DNA of 64,000 nucleotides. It comes from Phaeosaccion multiseriatum (Eukaryota; Ochrophyta, other classes). The DNA lies in the NCBI GenBank assembly GCA_965112735.1, contig OZ218950.1:3596001-3660000 (forward strand). The letters are read 5' to 3'. A program made the translations under genes and the position numbers. This document shows, in pieces, positions 1-11,296 of this stretch; the first letter of the stretch is position 1, and each line of letters opens with the position of its first letter. The notes under the pieces are model-generated. The model was given only the letters and a program-made list of their open reading frames with translations, was not told the origin of the DNA and did not search any database.

Positions 1-40
1 GGCGCTGATGTAGACACAAGCAACTGCCCCCCACACCTAC

Positions 41-600
41 CTAAAGTCGGCGACGGTAACTGGCGATGTGTCTTTCTTGCTAATCCCTCCGTTCCCGACG
101 AGCTCATCCTGGAGAGTCTTCGCCACAACACTCGCCAAATGCACCACATACGAGGCGACGACCACTTCCTTCGTCAGGCTCCCCATGTCCTGCGGATGCT
201 TCCATAATTCGCTGGGCGGCACGGCACCCTTTCCCCCTCCCGACCAGCCCGGCAAGGCTGCGAGACGCCTCCGGAGCTCGGAGTCCACATCGGCCACTGC
301 GCCATCAAGCTCGTCCAGTCTCAGTCCCAGACGACATAGCTGGATGCGACCTCCCGTCTCTGTGATGTCTATTTGCGCCTTTGCGGCCGCTTCTGAGTGT
401 GATGCTGAAAAAGATGCTCCTGCTGCTGCCGCTGCTCCTTGAGTTGATGTTCCTGCTGCTGCCATGACTGTGAGGGGGATGAAGGCACGCGCTTGCTGCG
501 ACAACAGAAGCAGTAAGAAGCAGAGCGCGAAGAAGAGGGAGGGCATAGATAAAATGAAGAGAGAAGGAAGGAATTTCCCATGTTGGTTGTCCAAAGCCAT
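41..600 (-). CDS. 3'(2'),5'-bisphosphate nucleotidase (PAP phosphatase), 5' exon only
   Basis: First exon of a HAL2/SAL1-like phosphatase of the inositol monophosphatase superfamily, which hydrolyses 3'-phosphoadenosine 5'-phosphate to AMP. The ATG is at 600 and the reading frame reaches the conserved SPVTVADF metal-site segment near the exon end. There the frame meets a clean donor (GTAGGT at 40-35), so the rest of the gene lies outside the window. Residues about 10-35 form a strongly hydrophobic signal peptide ending in QQARAFIPL, which resembles the ASAFAP cleavage motif of ochrophyte plastid preproteins. Plastid import is therefore inferred. Family assignment rests on SPVTVADF and the helical region before it; the metal-binding DPLDGT motif is not in the window. 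The start codon lies only 52 bases from the divergent PanB start. Confidence 0.75.
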
Positions 601-652
601 CTGTACATTGCCCCCTCCGGACTCCGCCCTCCGCCCTCTCTGAACACAAATC

Positions 653-1839
653 ATGCCCTCTTCAGCGCTGTTGCGGGGCGCGGCTCTGGCAGGAGAGCTC
701 GTCTGTCGCTGCAGCAAGACACGCATCAGCCCTCGGGCCGCCTTGACGCCCTCGACCTTCCCAAGAAGCGCTAGCAGCAAGCGCAGATTGTTCACGGATG
801 GAGGAGGCGGAAGCGAGAGAGGAGAGCCTGCAGTTCGGAGTACGAGCAGCAAAGACGGTGCTAAGAGACCGGCCACTACGCAGCGACGACCGGTGAACGT
901 GATGGATGTGATGAAGCTCGCGAGGGAGGGTAAGAGGAAGCTCACCATGGTGACTGCCTACGACTATCCTTCTGCTTTACACGTGTGTCGAGCGAATATT
1001 GACATCCTCTTGGTTGGAGACTCGGTGGGAATGGTGAGTGAAGAGCGCTGCTCTCCCCTACTGCCCCTCGTCTGTGCTACTTCACTTTCCCCATCGTTGC
1101 TCTTTTTCTTCGATGTATACGTTGGCCCACTTTGCTGCCTTCATCCCAACCCTCTGCTGCCTTTCCTGCTGCTGTGGCTTGCTGCCGCTGCTGCAGGTAG
1201 AACTGGGCTATGAGACGACACTGCCGGTCACAGTTGACGATATGATCCACCACTGTCGGGCGGTGACGAGAGGAGCCAAACACCCCCTCATAGTCGGGGA
1301 CATGCCCTTCGGCAGCTACGAGGTCAACCCGGAGCAGGCCTTGCGCACGGCCTTTCGCTTCGTTAAGGAGGGAGGGGTTGACGCTGTGAAGCTCGAAGGG
1401 GGCGCCAATCGAGTGGAGCACGTTAAGAAGGTCGTGGATGGAGGGGTGGCGGTCATGGGCCACGTGGGTCTCACTCCACAGGCCATTAGCGTGCTTGGAG
1501 GCTTCCGAGCGCAGGGAAGGACCGCCGTCAAGGCCCGGCAACTAGTGGACGATGCCCTGGCCATTCAAGACGCAGGTGGGGTGGCAGAGGGGTGCTGGCA
1601 CGGGCACGCCAGATGCAGAGCACCAGGAGGAGAGGAGAATCAGTAGGAGCGGTTGAAGCGGAGGGCTTTCAGCTGGGCGGAGGCTCAGAGCGGGTTATCA
1701 TCTATCACACACACACACACACACACGCGTCGCCCTTCCTCCTTCCTCCCCTGACACACCCATCATTCGCTTGTGGATCGGGTAAACAGGCTGGGAAACT
1801 GCTCAGAAGGTGCCTGACTCCATTCGATTCGATGCTGCC

Positions 1840-1870
<31 letters not shown>

Positions 1871-2889
1871 ACCCCTCCCTTGTTGCAGGAGCTTTCGCGG
1901 TGGTGATTGAGTGCGTGCCCCAGCAGGTGGGAGCGGCCATCACTGCAGCGCTGGAGATACCCACCATAGGCATCGGGGCGGGCGGCGGCACGGACGGCCA
2001 GGTGCTCGTGTATCACGACATGCTGGGCATGCTGCAGCACCCGCACCATGCACAGTTCGTGCCCAAGTTCTGCAAGAAATACGCCAATGTTGGAGAGGAG
2101 GTGAGGGAGGGCGGGTGGGAGGGTGGGAGGGAGGGAGGGAGGGAAGGGGCGAGGGAGAGAGGCAGGGCAGCAGAGGCTCGCTGGAGAGGGAACGATCTGC
2201 GGACCTTTCTCAAAAGACTTGCCACACAATACCGCCCCCCCCCCCTTCCCCCAAGCCCAAGCAAGTATCTGACTAAGAGAGAGGGCTGATATGTGTGGGT
2301 GGGCTCTTTTTCTCTCTCTTTCTTCATTCTCTTGCGCGGGAGGGCAGATTCAGGCGGGCTTGGAGGCTTTCCGGACAGAGGTGGAGGGGGGTAAGTTTCC
2401 CTCCGAAGAGCACAGCCCCTACAGTATGAGCCAACAGGTGAGAAAGAGCGCGAGTGAAGTGAGGCACACCCAAACAGGGGCATGGAGGAAGGTGCGGGGC
2501 GCAGCACTCTGCATGAGAGGGGCGTTCTCCTCCTGCTACTGCTCAACCCTCTCTCATCCTCTTATCCCTCCCCCTATGCCTCGCGCGGGGTGTCGGCTGA
2601 GATGAAAGGCATACGCGAAAGGCCTGCTCCTCTGCCACTGCGTTGACGTATGTCTTGATGACATATTGATGTTGCCCCACTACCGCATGGCACCATCCAT
2701 ATCATGCAAGTAACATGCAAACTGCCACAACTCCTTGGGTCTGTGTATGCGTGTGATTCATAGGAGGAGCGGCGCTTCCAAGCACTGCTGTGCACCGACG
2801 AGGAGCAGCGCAAGGAGGCCCTGCGGCACACCAAGAAGAAGATCGCAGAGCAGGACGAGTACGAGTCCATCAAGCTCTACGGAGACTGA
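653..2889 (+). CDS. panB: 3-methyl-2-oxobutanoate hydroxymethyltransferase (ketopantoate hydroxymethyltransferase)
   Basis: Catalyses transfer of hydroxymethyl from methylene-THF to 2-oxoisovalerate, the first committed step of pantothenate and CoA synthesis. Five exons close in phase: 653-1033, 1197-1575, 1889-2100, 2348-2437 and 2764-2889, giving 395 residues. Residues 1-80 are an Arg/Ser-rich presequence of mitochondrial type. The barrel starts near 82 with [28 protein letters not shown] and carries [45 protein letters not shown] and [10 protein letters not shown], all family signatures. The active-site aspartate of VGDS and the glutamate of IECVP are present. A C-terminal tail of about 70 residues ([10 protein letters not shown]...) extends past the usual bacterial length. 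Introns carry CA and CT microsatellites. Confidence 0.95.
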
Positions 2890-3290
2890 CCCTATTGATT
2901 GACTGACTCGGGAGGAGGGCGACGAAACGTCGACAATCTCGCTCAACGGAGACTGACTGACTGACTCACTCAATCACTCGGGAGGACGACGAGACATCGA
3001 CCAACCATCAGCCTCTGCGTATTGAGCCTGGCTTGGGAGGAATGCGAGTCGACGATGCTCGAATCGAAGTACTGGGGCTGACTTAGAGACTGACTTGGTA
3101 GGAGCGCGAGACCTAGCAGGCAGGCTCCAAGTCCCTGTCAAGGTTATAGCGCAAGTGTAGCTTTTCTTTAACTGTCGAATTTATGTTGTGATTCATCTCT
3201 CCTGACCGTCGAAGCCTTCCAAAAGCGCCGACAGAGGAGTCTATTGCTGCACACACACATGCATCCATCCATCCATCTGTTCCCATCTGC

Positions 3291-6200
3291 TCATTGGATG
3301 CGTCTCCATGTACACACAAAGAAGCCGTCGGTGCCGTGGCGGTGGGGTGTCAGTGTGACAAAGTGTTTGCTTCGCCAATCCTTTGTTCCACCCGCCCCCT
3401 TCCCCTCCTGCAAGCGCCCGTCAACGCAGACTCCATCACAGCCCGCTTCTGGCACGACCTTGCTGCTGCTGCTGCTGCTGCTGCTACCCCTGCTGGTGGT
3501 GGTGGTGCGACCGGCCGAAAAGGCCCTCTCAGCAACCTCGTTGCCCCAGGAGTGGCGCAGAGGGAGAGCCTCGAAGGCAAGTTGCTCGTCACACACTCGA
3601 TCGTCTCGGACTTCGTCTCGCATGCGTGCTGGGAACGGCGGAGACGGCGCCTTTTCCACTGCTCCTGATCCTGGGCAAAAGTGACTCTCAAAGTCCGCTA
3701 CCACTGAGGGGGGGGGAGAGAGAGACGCACGAGTGAGTAAGTGAGCGAGCAAGTGGGGAGGAAGTGAGTGAGTGAGGGCATGCGACGGGGGAGTTGTGTC
3801 CTCTTACCCTCCTCGTTTTCCTCGACTCGGAGAGTGCACGTGGCATAGACGAGAGTGCCTCCCACCTGCGGTGGAGAGGAGAGGCACAGCACAGCAGACA
3901 CACACACACACACAAAAGAACATAGAGAAGGAAGGGAAACAAAGGAGATCATGATGTCATGCGTGCCTCTGCCGCCTTGCGATGTCGCACCCGCTTGCGC
4001 ATGGGGCAGGCAGAGCTCTTCTCTTCCTCTCGCTCCTGCTCCCACACGCACGGACCCACCACCCACCCACCTGGACGAGAGGCGCGGCGCTTTTTAGCAG
4101 AGCCTTCTGCAGAGGAGCGTAGGCCTGCAGAGAGTCGGGGTCAATCTCCCACCTCACGTTGGGCCCTCTGAGTGCGTCCAAACACGAGGGAGGGCAAAGC
4201 ACAGAAGGGAAGAGTGATGGAGAAAATCTACTCTACTGGAGAGTCTCCTGGAGAGGAGGGGAGGGAGGAAGGGAGGGATGGGCCAGAAAAGGAGGGACTA
4301 AGAAAGCTCACCGTACCCTTGTGGCAGACAATCCCCTTGCCCCTCTCCCCCGTCTTGTTGACTGTACTGGTGACACGTGCACAGCCCTCACCTGCGCAGT
4401 GTCCCCAGAGAGGAGCAGGGAGCGTCCACCAAGACCGCATGGGCCGTACGGTGCAGAGGTGCCCCGCCGAGGGCCTCCCGAATCACCTCAAGCTGCACCA
4501 CCTCCTCCTCCCCCTCCCCCTCCTCTCTCTCTCCCTCTCCTACCCGCTTGTCATCGCGCTGATCAGCAGTACTCCTTCCACTCCCTCCTCCTCCTCCTCC
4601 TCCTCCTCCTCCTCCTCCTCCTCGGACTTCTCCGTCTCGTGCTGTGCAGCAACGTTGGTCGGACGGTCTCCATGCGCCAACGTCGCCCCCGCGCCCCCCC
4701 AGCGTTGCGCTTTCCTTCACCACTCTCGTTGGTGTTCTATCTTCGACCATTACGGTGCTATCGACACATTCCCTCCGCCCCTCTGCTCCTCCATTTGCTG
4801 CCTCAGAAGGAGAAGAGGCCGAAGCCGAAGCCGAAGCCGCCGATGGCGCCACGTTCAGCAACCCCAAATGAGAAACACATGTCACCACCCTCCCCTCCCC
4901 CACGCGGGCTCTCTTGAGCCTGGGCTGCAAGTCCCTGAGAGCCTTCTCATCCACATCATGTGCCACAACTCTTCCCTCGGGGCCCACCATGACCGCCAGC
5001 GCCAGGGCCTTTCCACCCCGCCCTGCACACAGGTCTACCACCCTGTCCCCAGGGCGGCAGCCTGTGGCGAGGGCAACGAGCTGACTGCCTTCGTCCTGCA
5101 CCTCGAAGAGGCCTCCTCGCCAGCTCTCGGAGCCCCAGATGTTGGGCTGTGAGTGGGATACACGTGGTTATGGTCGTCATCGGGTCGGATGGGGGGGGGG
5201 GGGCTGAGGGGTGAGCACTCTCTCATCTTCTTGTCCCTACGGTAGGAGAGCGCGCCGCAGGTGTGCCATACACATGCCAGGGGCCAGATTCCCCAGCTCG
5301 GTAGGGAGACCAAAGAGCAGTACTTTCTTGTCAGTCGAATTGTGATGCCACTCAAGCAAAGTCTTTCGGAACCCTCGGCCTCACCTTCGAAGGATCCTGC
5401 AGCTTCAAGCCCCACGGTGACAGACTGGTGGGCACGCACAAGAAGCCATCTGCCGAGAGTAGAGCAGCTGAGAGGTTCTCGACGCGACTTTGAGCCACTA
5501 CTGCCGCAACAGTAGTTGCTTCTTTCCCTCCCGCTGCTTTTCGGGTCGCCGCCCCAGCTCCCTCCACAACCTCCAGATTACCTCGGAAGGTCACGCCCGC
5601 AGGCCGGTTGGTGGAAGCGCCCAAGAGAGAGGCATCGCCAGAGCCAAAGCGACAAAGCCAATCCCGAGCGAGCCACAGCGGCAACGAGTGCTCCACGCAG
5701 AGCCGATGCAGAGGGTCGGTCGGCCAATCGATTACCCCTCCCTGGAGCTGGCGGTGCCAGAGCAGCTCCACCAGAGCGGGCTCGAGAAGACCATGGGTGA
5801 TGGCGAGGAGGGTGCACAAGCTTGGAGGCGGACGAGGAGAGGTGGTCGATTCGTGTGTGGCGACGGGGGCCGCCTCGGTGCTAGTGGCGAGGGCGGCAGG
5901 AAAGTAGACGTGCTCCTCTCGCAGCTGGTACAAGAGAAGGAGAGCCGCGGCGACACTAAACGTCGACATCACCACTGCTCCTGCTTCAGTCGATGGTGGG
6001 GGAGGGCTCAACGGCAATGGTGATGGGGGTGACAAATTGGCAGGGAGGAATGTGCCCCTCCCCGAAAGGCATTGCTGTAGCACATATAGAAGCCTCCCCC
6101 TTAAGCAGCACGCTCCCAGTAGTCTTCGGGCAGTCTCAGCCCTCCCTCGAGTGTCGTGCTTGAGCAACGGGTGTCGTAAGGCCTTCTTTAGGGCCTTCTC

Positions 6201-6335
6201 CGCAGTGATGCGGGACTCCAAAATGCTTTCCAGGGCCTGTGCAGACACCAAGAACCGCTCTTCTTCCGTCAGGAGCAGTGCCTGGGTTGCCATTCCTGGT
6301 GATTCTTCCGCTGCTACCGCCGCGCTCCTCTTCAT
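3291..6335 (-). CDS. NSUN5/RsmB-type rRNA cytosine-C5 methyltransferase
   Basis: SAM-dependent RNA m5C methyltransferase of the NOL1/NOP2/Sun (RsmB) family, probably acting on rRNA. Minus-strand exons in order are 6335-5385, 5146-4392, 4167-4071, 3865-3808 and 3703-3291; the phases close and predict 757 residues. The N-terminal NusB-like half (WPTDPLHRLCVEHSLPLWLARDW) is followed by the catalytic core: GGLFEVQDEGSQLVALATG, SAM motif I VVDLCAGRGGKALAL, then DAPCSSLGTLRR (C561) and the second cysteine in LVYATCTLRVEENEE (C611), the normal Cys pair of the family. The C-terminus ends LTPHRHGTDGFFVCTWRR. A low-complexity Ala/Ser/Gly insert of roughly 120 residues separates motif I from the catalytic PC motif. 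Closest named subfamily is uncertain. Confidence 0.88.
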
Positions 6336-6508
6336 GAAACCGACGCCGCTTTACTGTGGGGGGGGGGTCTTTATTGACTTTACTGTGGGGGGGGGGGGGG
6401 CATGAGACACCGAACGTGTTGGTAGTCTATTCTGATTTCACAAGTGGCGCCGAATCAACTTCTCTCTCATCGTTTTCCACCCTCTGTTATTTACTTCCTT
6501 TTTTGGTT

Positions 6509-9500
6509 ATGCAGAGCCTTGATGGAGAGGATGAGGTCCTTGCAACACCAACGAAGGAGGGGTTCGGAACAGCTGACCCTGTCCTCCTCAGCAGTGATGA
6601 TTCCACACCGCAAGCGGTGGCGTGGGTGAATCCCTTTGACGGTAACGAGTGTGGGGCCACATTACTCGTAAATTCCTCACCGGCGATGGCAATGCAGGAG
6701 ACGGAGCTGGGATCAGCTGCGGTAGCCAAACCGAAGCGACGCTCTCCCGTGTTGCCACTCGCAGAGCGAGCGGCTTCGAGTGATGAAGGATGTTCTGATT
6801 TATCTGATGCTGTGTTGGTGCTGGGTGGGGAGTCTCCTGGCAAGGTTCCTCGCTCCCCGACGCTCCAGCGGAAAATCTCGTTCGGAGCCGCAGGAGTGGA
6901 GAAGCTTGTTGCTGCTGATGTGTGGAGTGCCTGGTCTTCCTCCCCTCTCGTCGCAAGCCTCACTCCGTCTTCGCCCACCGTCGAGAGGGAGGTTGCTGAT
7001 GATGATGCTGCTACTGCTTCTTCAGGATGGGGGCAGCTGTGGCAAGAAGAAAAGGGGCCTCCTCAGACGGAGTCTCTGCACCAAGAGCCTCAGCAGCAAT
7101 ATCGATGTGGACAGGAAGAGCCCTTGAACGAGGGAGAAGACTTAGCAGAACAGACCAAGAACGACGGTCGAGGAGTGCAAGAGGAAGGCGTTGCATCGGA
7201 GGAGCAACAAGATTGCGGGAGCTGTAACGCAGAGACCGATACTGGGAAAGAGGGGCACGTATCGCCCACACTAAATAGGCCCAGACAGGGAGAGCCCGGC
7301 GGTGCAGACGAGCTAGGGGAGAAGGCGAAAGATACCAACGAGCGAGGTGCGGACCCGCCCGCTGCCCATGCCGTCAAAGCCGCTGCTTCTACACGGTCGT
7401 TGTCGAGGAGCGTCAGCCCTCCTGCGTGTTCCATGGCATTCGCCGCCGACCTGCCGTACCCCATAGACAAGATCCCCCATGTTGCGAAGCAGCTGCAGAA
7501 GGAGAAGGAGGAGGAGAACGGGCTGGAAGGAGAGAAGGAGGAAGAGCACAAGGGGCATAACGAGCAGGAGGATACTGTCGTGCACCACCCTGCTATCGTC
7601 TTGACTCGCACCCTGTCTGCCTCGACGATGTACCCCTGTGCGTCGATGAAGGACAGCATGCTTCGCCACGTCGTTGCCCAGTCTGTTGTGAAGAGGGGCA
7701 TGGAAGGCCTACAGAGGCGTGTCCAGGAGCAGGGCCTACAGAGGCGGCAGCAGCAAGAGCAGCAGGAAGAGGAGGGGTGGGGGAGGGAGGAGGAGGAGGA
7801 GGAACAGTGGAAAGAGAGCGGACAGGAGACGCAAAGCAGCGGACGCAGGACAAGCACGGGTGCGACGGGAGCGAAAAGAGGAGAAGGAGAAGAAGCAGCT
7901 GCAGCGGAAGGACCAGGGGCGAGAAACGAAACAGAAGCTGAAGAAGGCAAGCAGCAGCAGCAGCAGCAGCAGCAGGGTACAACCCTTGGTCCATTAGGTG
8001 CCCCTGTGTCCACCAAGTCCAGCAAACTGCGGCAGGATCGAGGCCGTAGCGAACGCATCAGGCAACTCGAGCGGCAGAGCGATATCCTTGGACTGAGGGG
8101 CCGACAGCAGCGGAGTAATAGTGCCCGCAGATGTCGAAGCGGAAGCCGCCGTCGGGGTAGCGCCCCCGAGGTGGAGGACTTCCGAAGGCTCGTCCCTACC
8201 ACTGCTGAGGCCGCCGCCGCTGCTGCTGAGGGAGGACCGGCAGGGTATATCTGGAGGAAGCGAAGCTACAGTGTCGACCGGGGGGGAAGCCAGCGGAGAG
8301 AGATGGAGGAGAGGAGGTCACGGACACCCCGCTACCCAGGGTCGCAGTCTCCTCCGGGTGTGGAGGAGGCCAGCGGACGGCCGCAGCCCCTTGGCTGGGC
8401 GGCTGTTGCTTCTGGCAGTGGATGTGTTGCTCGCTCGTTCGGCGCTCCTCCCGCAGCGGTTGGTGCGTTGGAGGAACAGCAGCGGTGGTGGAAGGAGCAG
8501 CTGCGGTGGTATCGGGGGCAGGAAGGGGGGTCAAGTGTGTGTAAAAAGAAGGAAGATACGGGAGATGGAGAGATGGGTGGGAGGGGAAAGGACGTCATGG
8601 AGAGCGATCAGGGTGGAGGGGTAACCTCGCAAGCTAGAGAGGAGAAGGAGGAAGAGGAGGGGAAGGACGGGGAGGCGGGGTGCCCAGCGCCACAGCAGCA
8701 GCAGCGCGAAGAGAGTGAAGAGAGAGGCCAAAACCTAAGTATGCGGTCCTTCGAAGCAATGGCTCTATTGGAGCTCGCCACGAGCGGCCATTTGGAGCAA
8801 GAGGAGGAGGAGGCGGGGAGCAGAGCGTCAGCAAGGCGCGGCAGTGTAACGAGTGCGAGCACGGCACAGCGAATGCCCTCCTCGGTAGGGGAGGCACGTG
8901 TACAGGGGCGGGAGAGGAGGGGCAGCGGCAGTGGCAGTAGTAGCAGTAGCAGCAGTAGCAGCGATGACAGCACTGAGGTTCCTGCCAACGAGGGCAGCAC
9001 CAGCGAACAGGGTGAGGCGGACCTCGACTCGGCTTGCTCTGAAGGGCAAAGCCGGGGGGGTGCGAGTTGTAGCAGCGCCAGCGAGGCCGATGGAAGTAGC
9101 AGTGGGAGGAGAAGGAGGAGGACCATCAGCTCTGGTACGATCGCGACAGAGGAGGATAAGGAGGAGGAGGCAGAGGAGCAGAAGGAGGAGAACGAGCAAC
9201 AAGAAGCAGGATCAGCAGTCGTCGTGGCTGCTGGTGGAGGTGAAGGCGAGGGCGGTGCCGGCGATCAGGGTGCAGCTGCAGCCGCCGAAAAGAAGTCTGC
9301 GCTGCTGAGCTGGCGTGTTGCGGCGCTCCTCGCGAGGAACCGATACCTCCACTCCCGCTGCGAGGCGCTGGAGGCGACGGTGCAGCAGCAGCAAGAGGCG
9401 GTACGGGAGTCTCGATCCGCCTTGACGAGCTCGCTGCAAGGCACCCTTGCCTCGGACGGGCAGCTGAGAGAGTGGCTACAGGAAGCGCTGTGCGTTAGTG

Positions 9501-10936
9501 AGAAGCAAGCCCGGCTCATGGAAGAGCTCTGTCGAAGGGAAGAGCGCCTCACACAAATCGCCCAGGGGGCTGGCCGTATGAGAATGGCAGCGCTGAGTGC
9601 CAGCAAGAGTGGTATCAGCGGCAACGGCGGAGGAGAAGGAGGGGGAGGGGCAGGGGTAGGGTCAGGGGCAGGAATGGCGCCCCCTTCTCCCTCGAGGACA
9701 TTGTCTTCTCCAGGCAGAGAAGCAGCAGCAGCAGCAGCAGCAGCAGGAGGAGGAGGAGGAGGAGGAGGAGGAGCAGGAGGAGGCGGCGGTCGAGGCAACA
9801 AACCTGTGTCTTTATTGCAGAGCTACAAGACCGGCTTCGATATGGGTGGTGCGGGAGTGTCGTACTCTGACCTGCAGCAAGGGAGAGAGCATGCAAAGTG
9901 GGTACAAGCGCAGAAAATCGATGCCTTGTTTGACAAGCTGGAGGGCGCGGGCCAAGCAGGGTACGGGGGAGGCGATGGCACCGGATGGTGGGGGGGCAGT
10001 GGTACCACTGGGACAGCAACAACAGCCGCAGTAGATACAACGGGAGGAAGGGCAGTGGCAGGGGCAGGGGAATGGAGAGCGCATGCCATCGGCCACGGAG
10101 GAGGACCAAGCAGCCTCAACCCCTTCGACAGCACGGGAGCCCCGCTGCACCGGGCGCAGGCCGCCAAGCTCCGGGATTCCCACGCGATGGCCCACGTCTT
10201 GCTCGGGCTCCACAGAGGCTGCCTGGGGGTGCTCTCCGACGGCTCTCAGGTGTCTCAGGAGCCGCATGAGCGTGTTGTTGTGCCGCACCACCACCACCAA
10301 GGCACCCACTTCTCCCCTTCCCCCTCCCCCCGGGTCCTTCCTCGTGTCGGAGCGTGCAGCCCTCCCCCGCTGCCTGGATCGGCAGGAGGAACCATTGCGG
10401 CACAAACGGCTGAACGGAACAAGAACCACCGCCACCAAGGAAACCTCTGGAGCGGAAGCGAGGGTAGCGTTCTCCAAGGCAGTCCGACGGTCACTGTTAC
10501 TGGTGCTACTGCCCCTGCTGCTACTACTGCTGCTATTCCTGCTCCTACGTGCTGTGCCTCACCGGCTGCAGCCAGTAGCCCCCGGGATCTCGGGCTCAGG
10601 CCTAGAGACATCGTCCCGCCGCGCCTTGACTTCGGCTTCCACTCTCCCGCCCCGTCCCCTCGCTGCCCCAGCCCTTATCGGGGAGAGGGCAGAGTGGTGG
10701 TGGTCCGAGCCGGAGGAGCAACAGGAGGAGCAGTGGGATCGCCTCCTCTTCGTCGGTCTTCGATACCGCCTGCCACGTGGAGGAGAGGCAATGGAGCGCT
10801 GATAGGGCCGCAGGGGCAGCGGCAGCAGAGTCCGCGTCAGGGTCAGCAGCAGGGTTCGCGGGTTGCCGTGGCTGGGAGCCTGACCGCACGGGCTCTTCAG
10901 CAACGAATCGCAGCTGAGAGATTTTTCACGCTCTGA
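6509..10936 (+). CDS. large low-complexity protein with C-terminal coiled coil, function unknown
   Basis: A single open frame gives 1475 residues from the first ATG (MQSLDGEDEV); frames upstream of it have only non-ATG starts. The first 900 residues are mostly disordered: Glu-rich, Gln-rich and Ser/Arg blocks (for example RSGSRRRGSAPEVEDF). A predicted coiled coil follows at about residues 930-1027 (WRVAALLARNRYLHSRCEAL...). Two blocks look constrained: SYKTGFDMGGAGVSYSDLQQ... near 1105 and SLNPFDSTGAPLHRAQ... near 1200. The C-terminus ends LTARALQQRIAAERFFTL. No catalytic domain is recognised. A possible intron removing the poly-Ala/poly-Gly stretch (donor near 9656, acceptor TTGCAG before 9820) cannot be excluded. 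The start lies 173 bases from the divergent NSUN gene. A scaffold or microtubule/RNA-associated role would be guesswork. Confidence 0.6.
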   Translation: MQSLDGEDEVLATPTKEGFGTADPVLLSSDDSTPQAVAWVNPFDGNECGATLLVNSSPAMAMQETELGSAAVAKPKRRSPVLPLAERAASSDEGCSDLSDAVLVLGGESPGKVPRSPTLQRKISFGAAGVEKLVAADVWSAWSSSPLVASLTPSSPTVEREVADDDAATASSGWGQLWQEEKGPPQTESLHQEPQQQYRCGQEEPLNEGEDLAEQTKNDGRGVQEEGVASEEQQDCGSCNAETDTGKEGHVSPTLNRPRQGEPGGADELGEKAKDTNERGADPPAAHAVKAAASTRSLSRSVSPPACSMAFAADLPYPIDKIPHVAKQLQKEKEEENGLEGEKEEEHKGHNEQEDTVVHHPAIVLTRTLSASTMYPCASMKDSMLRHVVAQSVVKRGMEGLQRRVQEQGLQRRQQQEQQEEEGWGREEEEEEQWKESGQETQSSGRRTSTGATGAKRGEGEEAAAAEGPGARNETEAEEGKQQQQQQQQGTTLGPLGAPVSTKSSKLRQDRGRSERIRQLERQSDILGLRGRQQRSNSARRCRSGSRRRGSAPEVEDFRRLVPTTAEAAAAAAEGGPAGYIWRKRSYSVDRGGSQRREMEERRSRTPRYPGSQSPPGVEEASGRPQPLGWAAVASGSGCVARSFGAPPAAVGALEEQQRWWKEQLRWYRGQEGGSSVCKKKEDTGDGEMGGRGKDVMESDQGGGVTSQAREEKEEEEGKDGEAGCPAPQQQQREESEERGQNLSMRSFEAMALLELATSGHLEQEEEEAGSRASARRGSVTSASTAQRMPSSVGEARVQGRERRGSGSGSSSSSSSSSDDSTEVPANEGSTSEQGEADLDSACSEGQSRGGASCSSASEADGSSSGRRRRRTISSGTIATEEDKEEEAEEQKEENEQQEAGSAVVVAAGGGEGEGGAGDQGAAAAAEKKSALLSWRVAALLARNRYLHSRCEALEATVQQQQEAVRESRSALTSSLQGTLASDGQLREWLQEALCVSEKQARLMEELCRREERLTQIAQGAGRMRMAALSASKSGISGNGGGEGGGGAGVGSGAGMAPPSPSRTLSSPGREAAAAAAAAGGGGGGGGGAGGGGGRGNKPVSLLQSYKTGFDMGGAGVSYSDLQQGREHAKWVQAQKIDALFDKLEGAGQAGYGGGDGTGWWGGSGTTGTATTAAVDTTGGRAVAGAGEWRAHAIGHGGGPSSLNPFDSTGAPLHRAQAAKLRDSHAMAHVLLGLHRGCLGVLSDGSQVSQEPHERVVVPHHHHQGTHFSPSPSPRVLPRVGACSPPPLPGSAGGTIAAQTAERNKNHRHQGNLWSGSEGSVLQGSPTVTVTGATAPAATTAAIPAPTCCASPAAASSPRDLGLRPRDIVPPRLDFGFHSPAPSPRCPSPYRGEGRVVVVRAGGATGGAVGSPPLRRSSIPPATWRRGNGALIGPQGQRQQSPRQGQQQGSRVAVAGSLTARALQQRIAAERFFTL

Positions 10937-11296
10937 GAGGGCCCGTTGGCCTAATTTCTTTCCGTTTGTTTGTTTGTCGAGTCGAGAACATTGGCTTGTT
11001 GGATGACCGAAGATGGGCGGTACTGAGATAGACGAATCTGGATTAAGGAATACAATGGAAAGACGCTCGCAAAGACATGTGTATATTCGACTACTCCAAG
11101 GGCTTAATCCTCCGCTGGAAACTCTCTTCTCTTTCCCATCAGTGTGAAAGCCTTCTTCTTTTTAGAGAAGAGTGATTGATTCCCCTCACGCTCGCACACG
11201 CGCGACTGCGCCGTCCGCCGCCTACTCCGACATGAGCATCATAGTGGGGGGAGTGGCCCCCACCGTGGACGATGAAGACATCCTCATCTCAGGTGG
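10937..11296. other. intergenic, no gene seen
   Basis: Three-prime flank between the large (+) protein and the small (-) gene. Codon-like structure is absent apart from a short (-) peptide frame around 11230-11290 that might be a last exon of the small gene. Confidence 0.4.

Noticed and set aside
37-948. Longer 303-residue minus frame reaching 948
   Set aside because: It overlaps PanB exon 1 on the opposite strand and starts at a non-ATG codon or inside PanB coding sequence; the ATG at 600 directly precedes a good signal peptide.
5224-5352. Possible extra NSUN exon reading WHHNSTDKKVLLFGLPTELG
   Set aside because: It has plausible composition, but its phase cannot be joined to the following exon, whereas direct splicing from 5385 to 5146 gives the expected family alignment.
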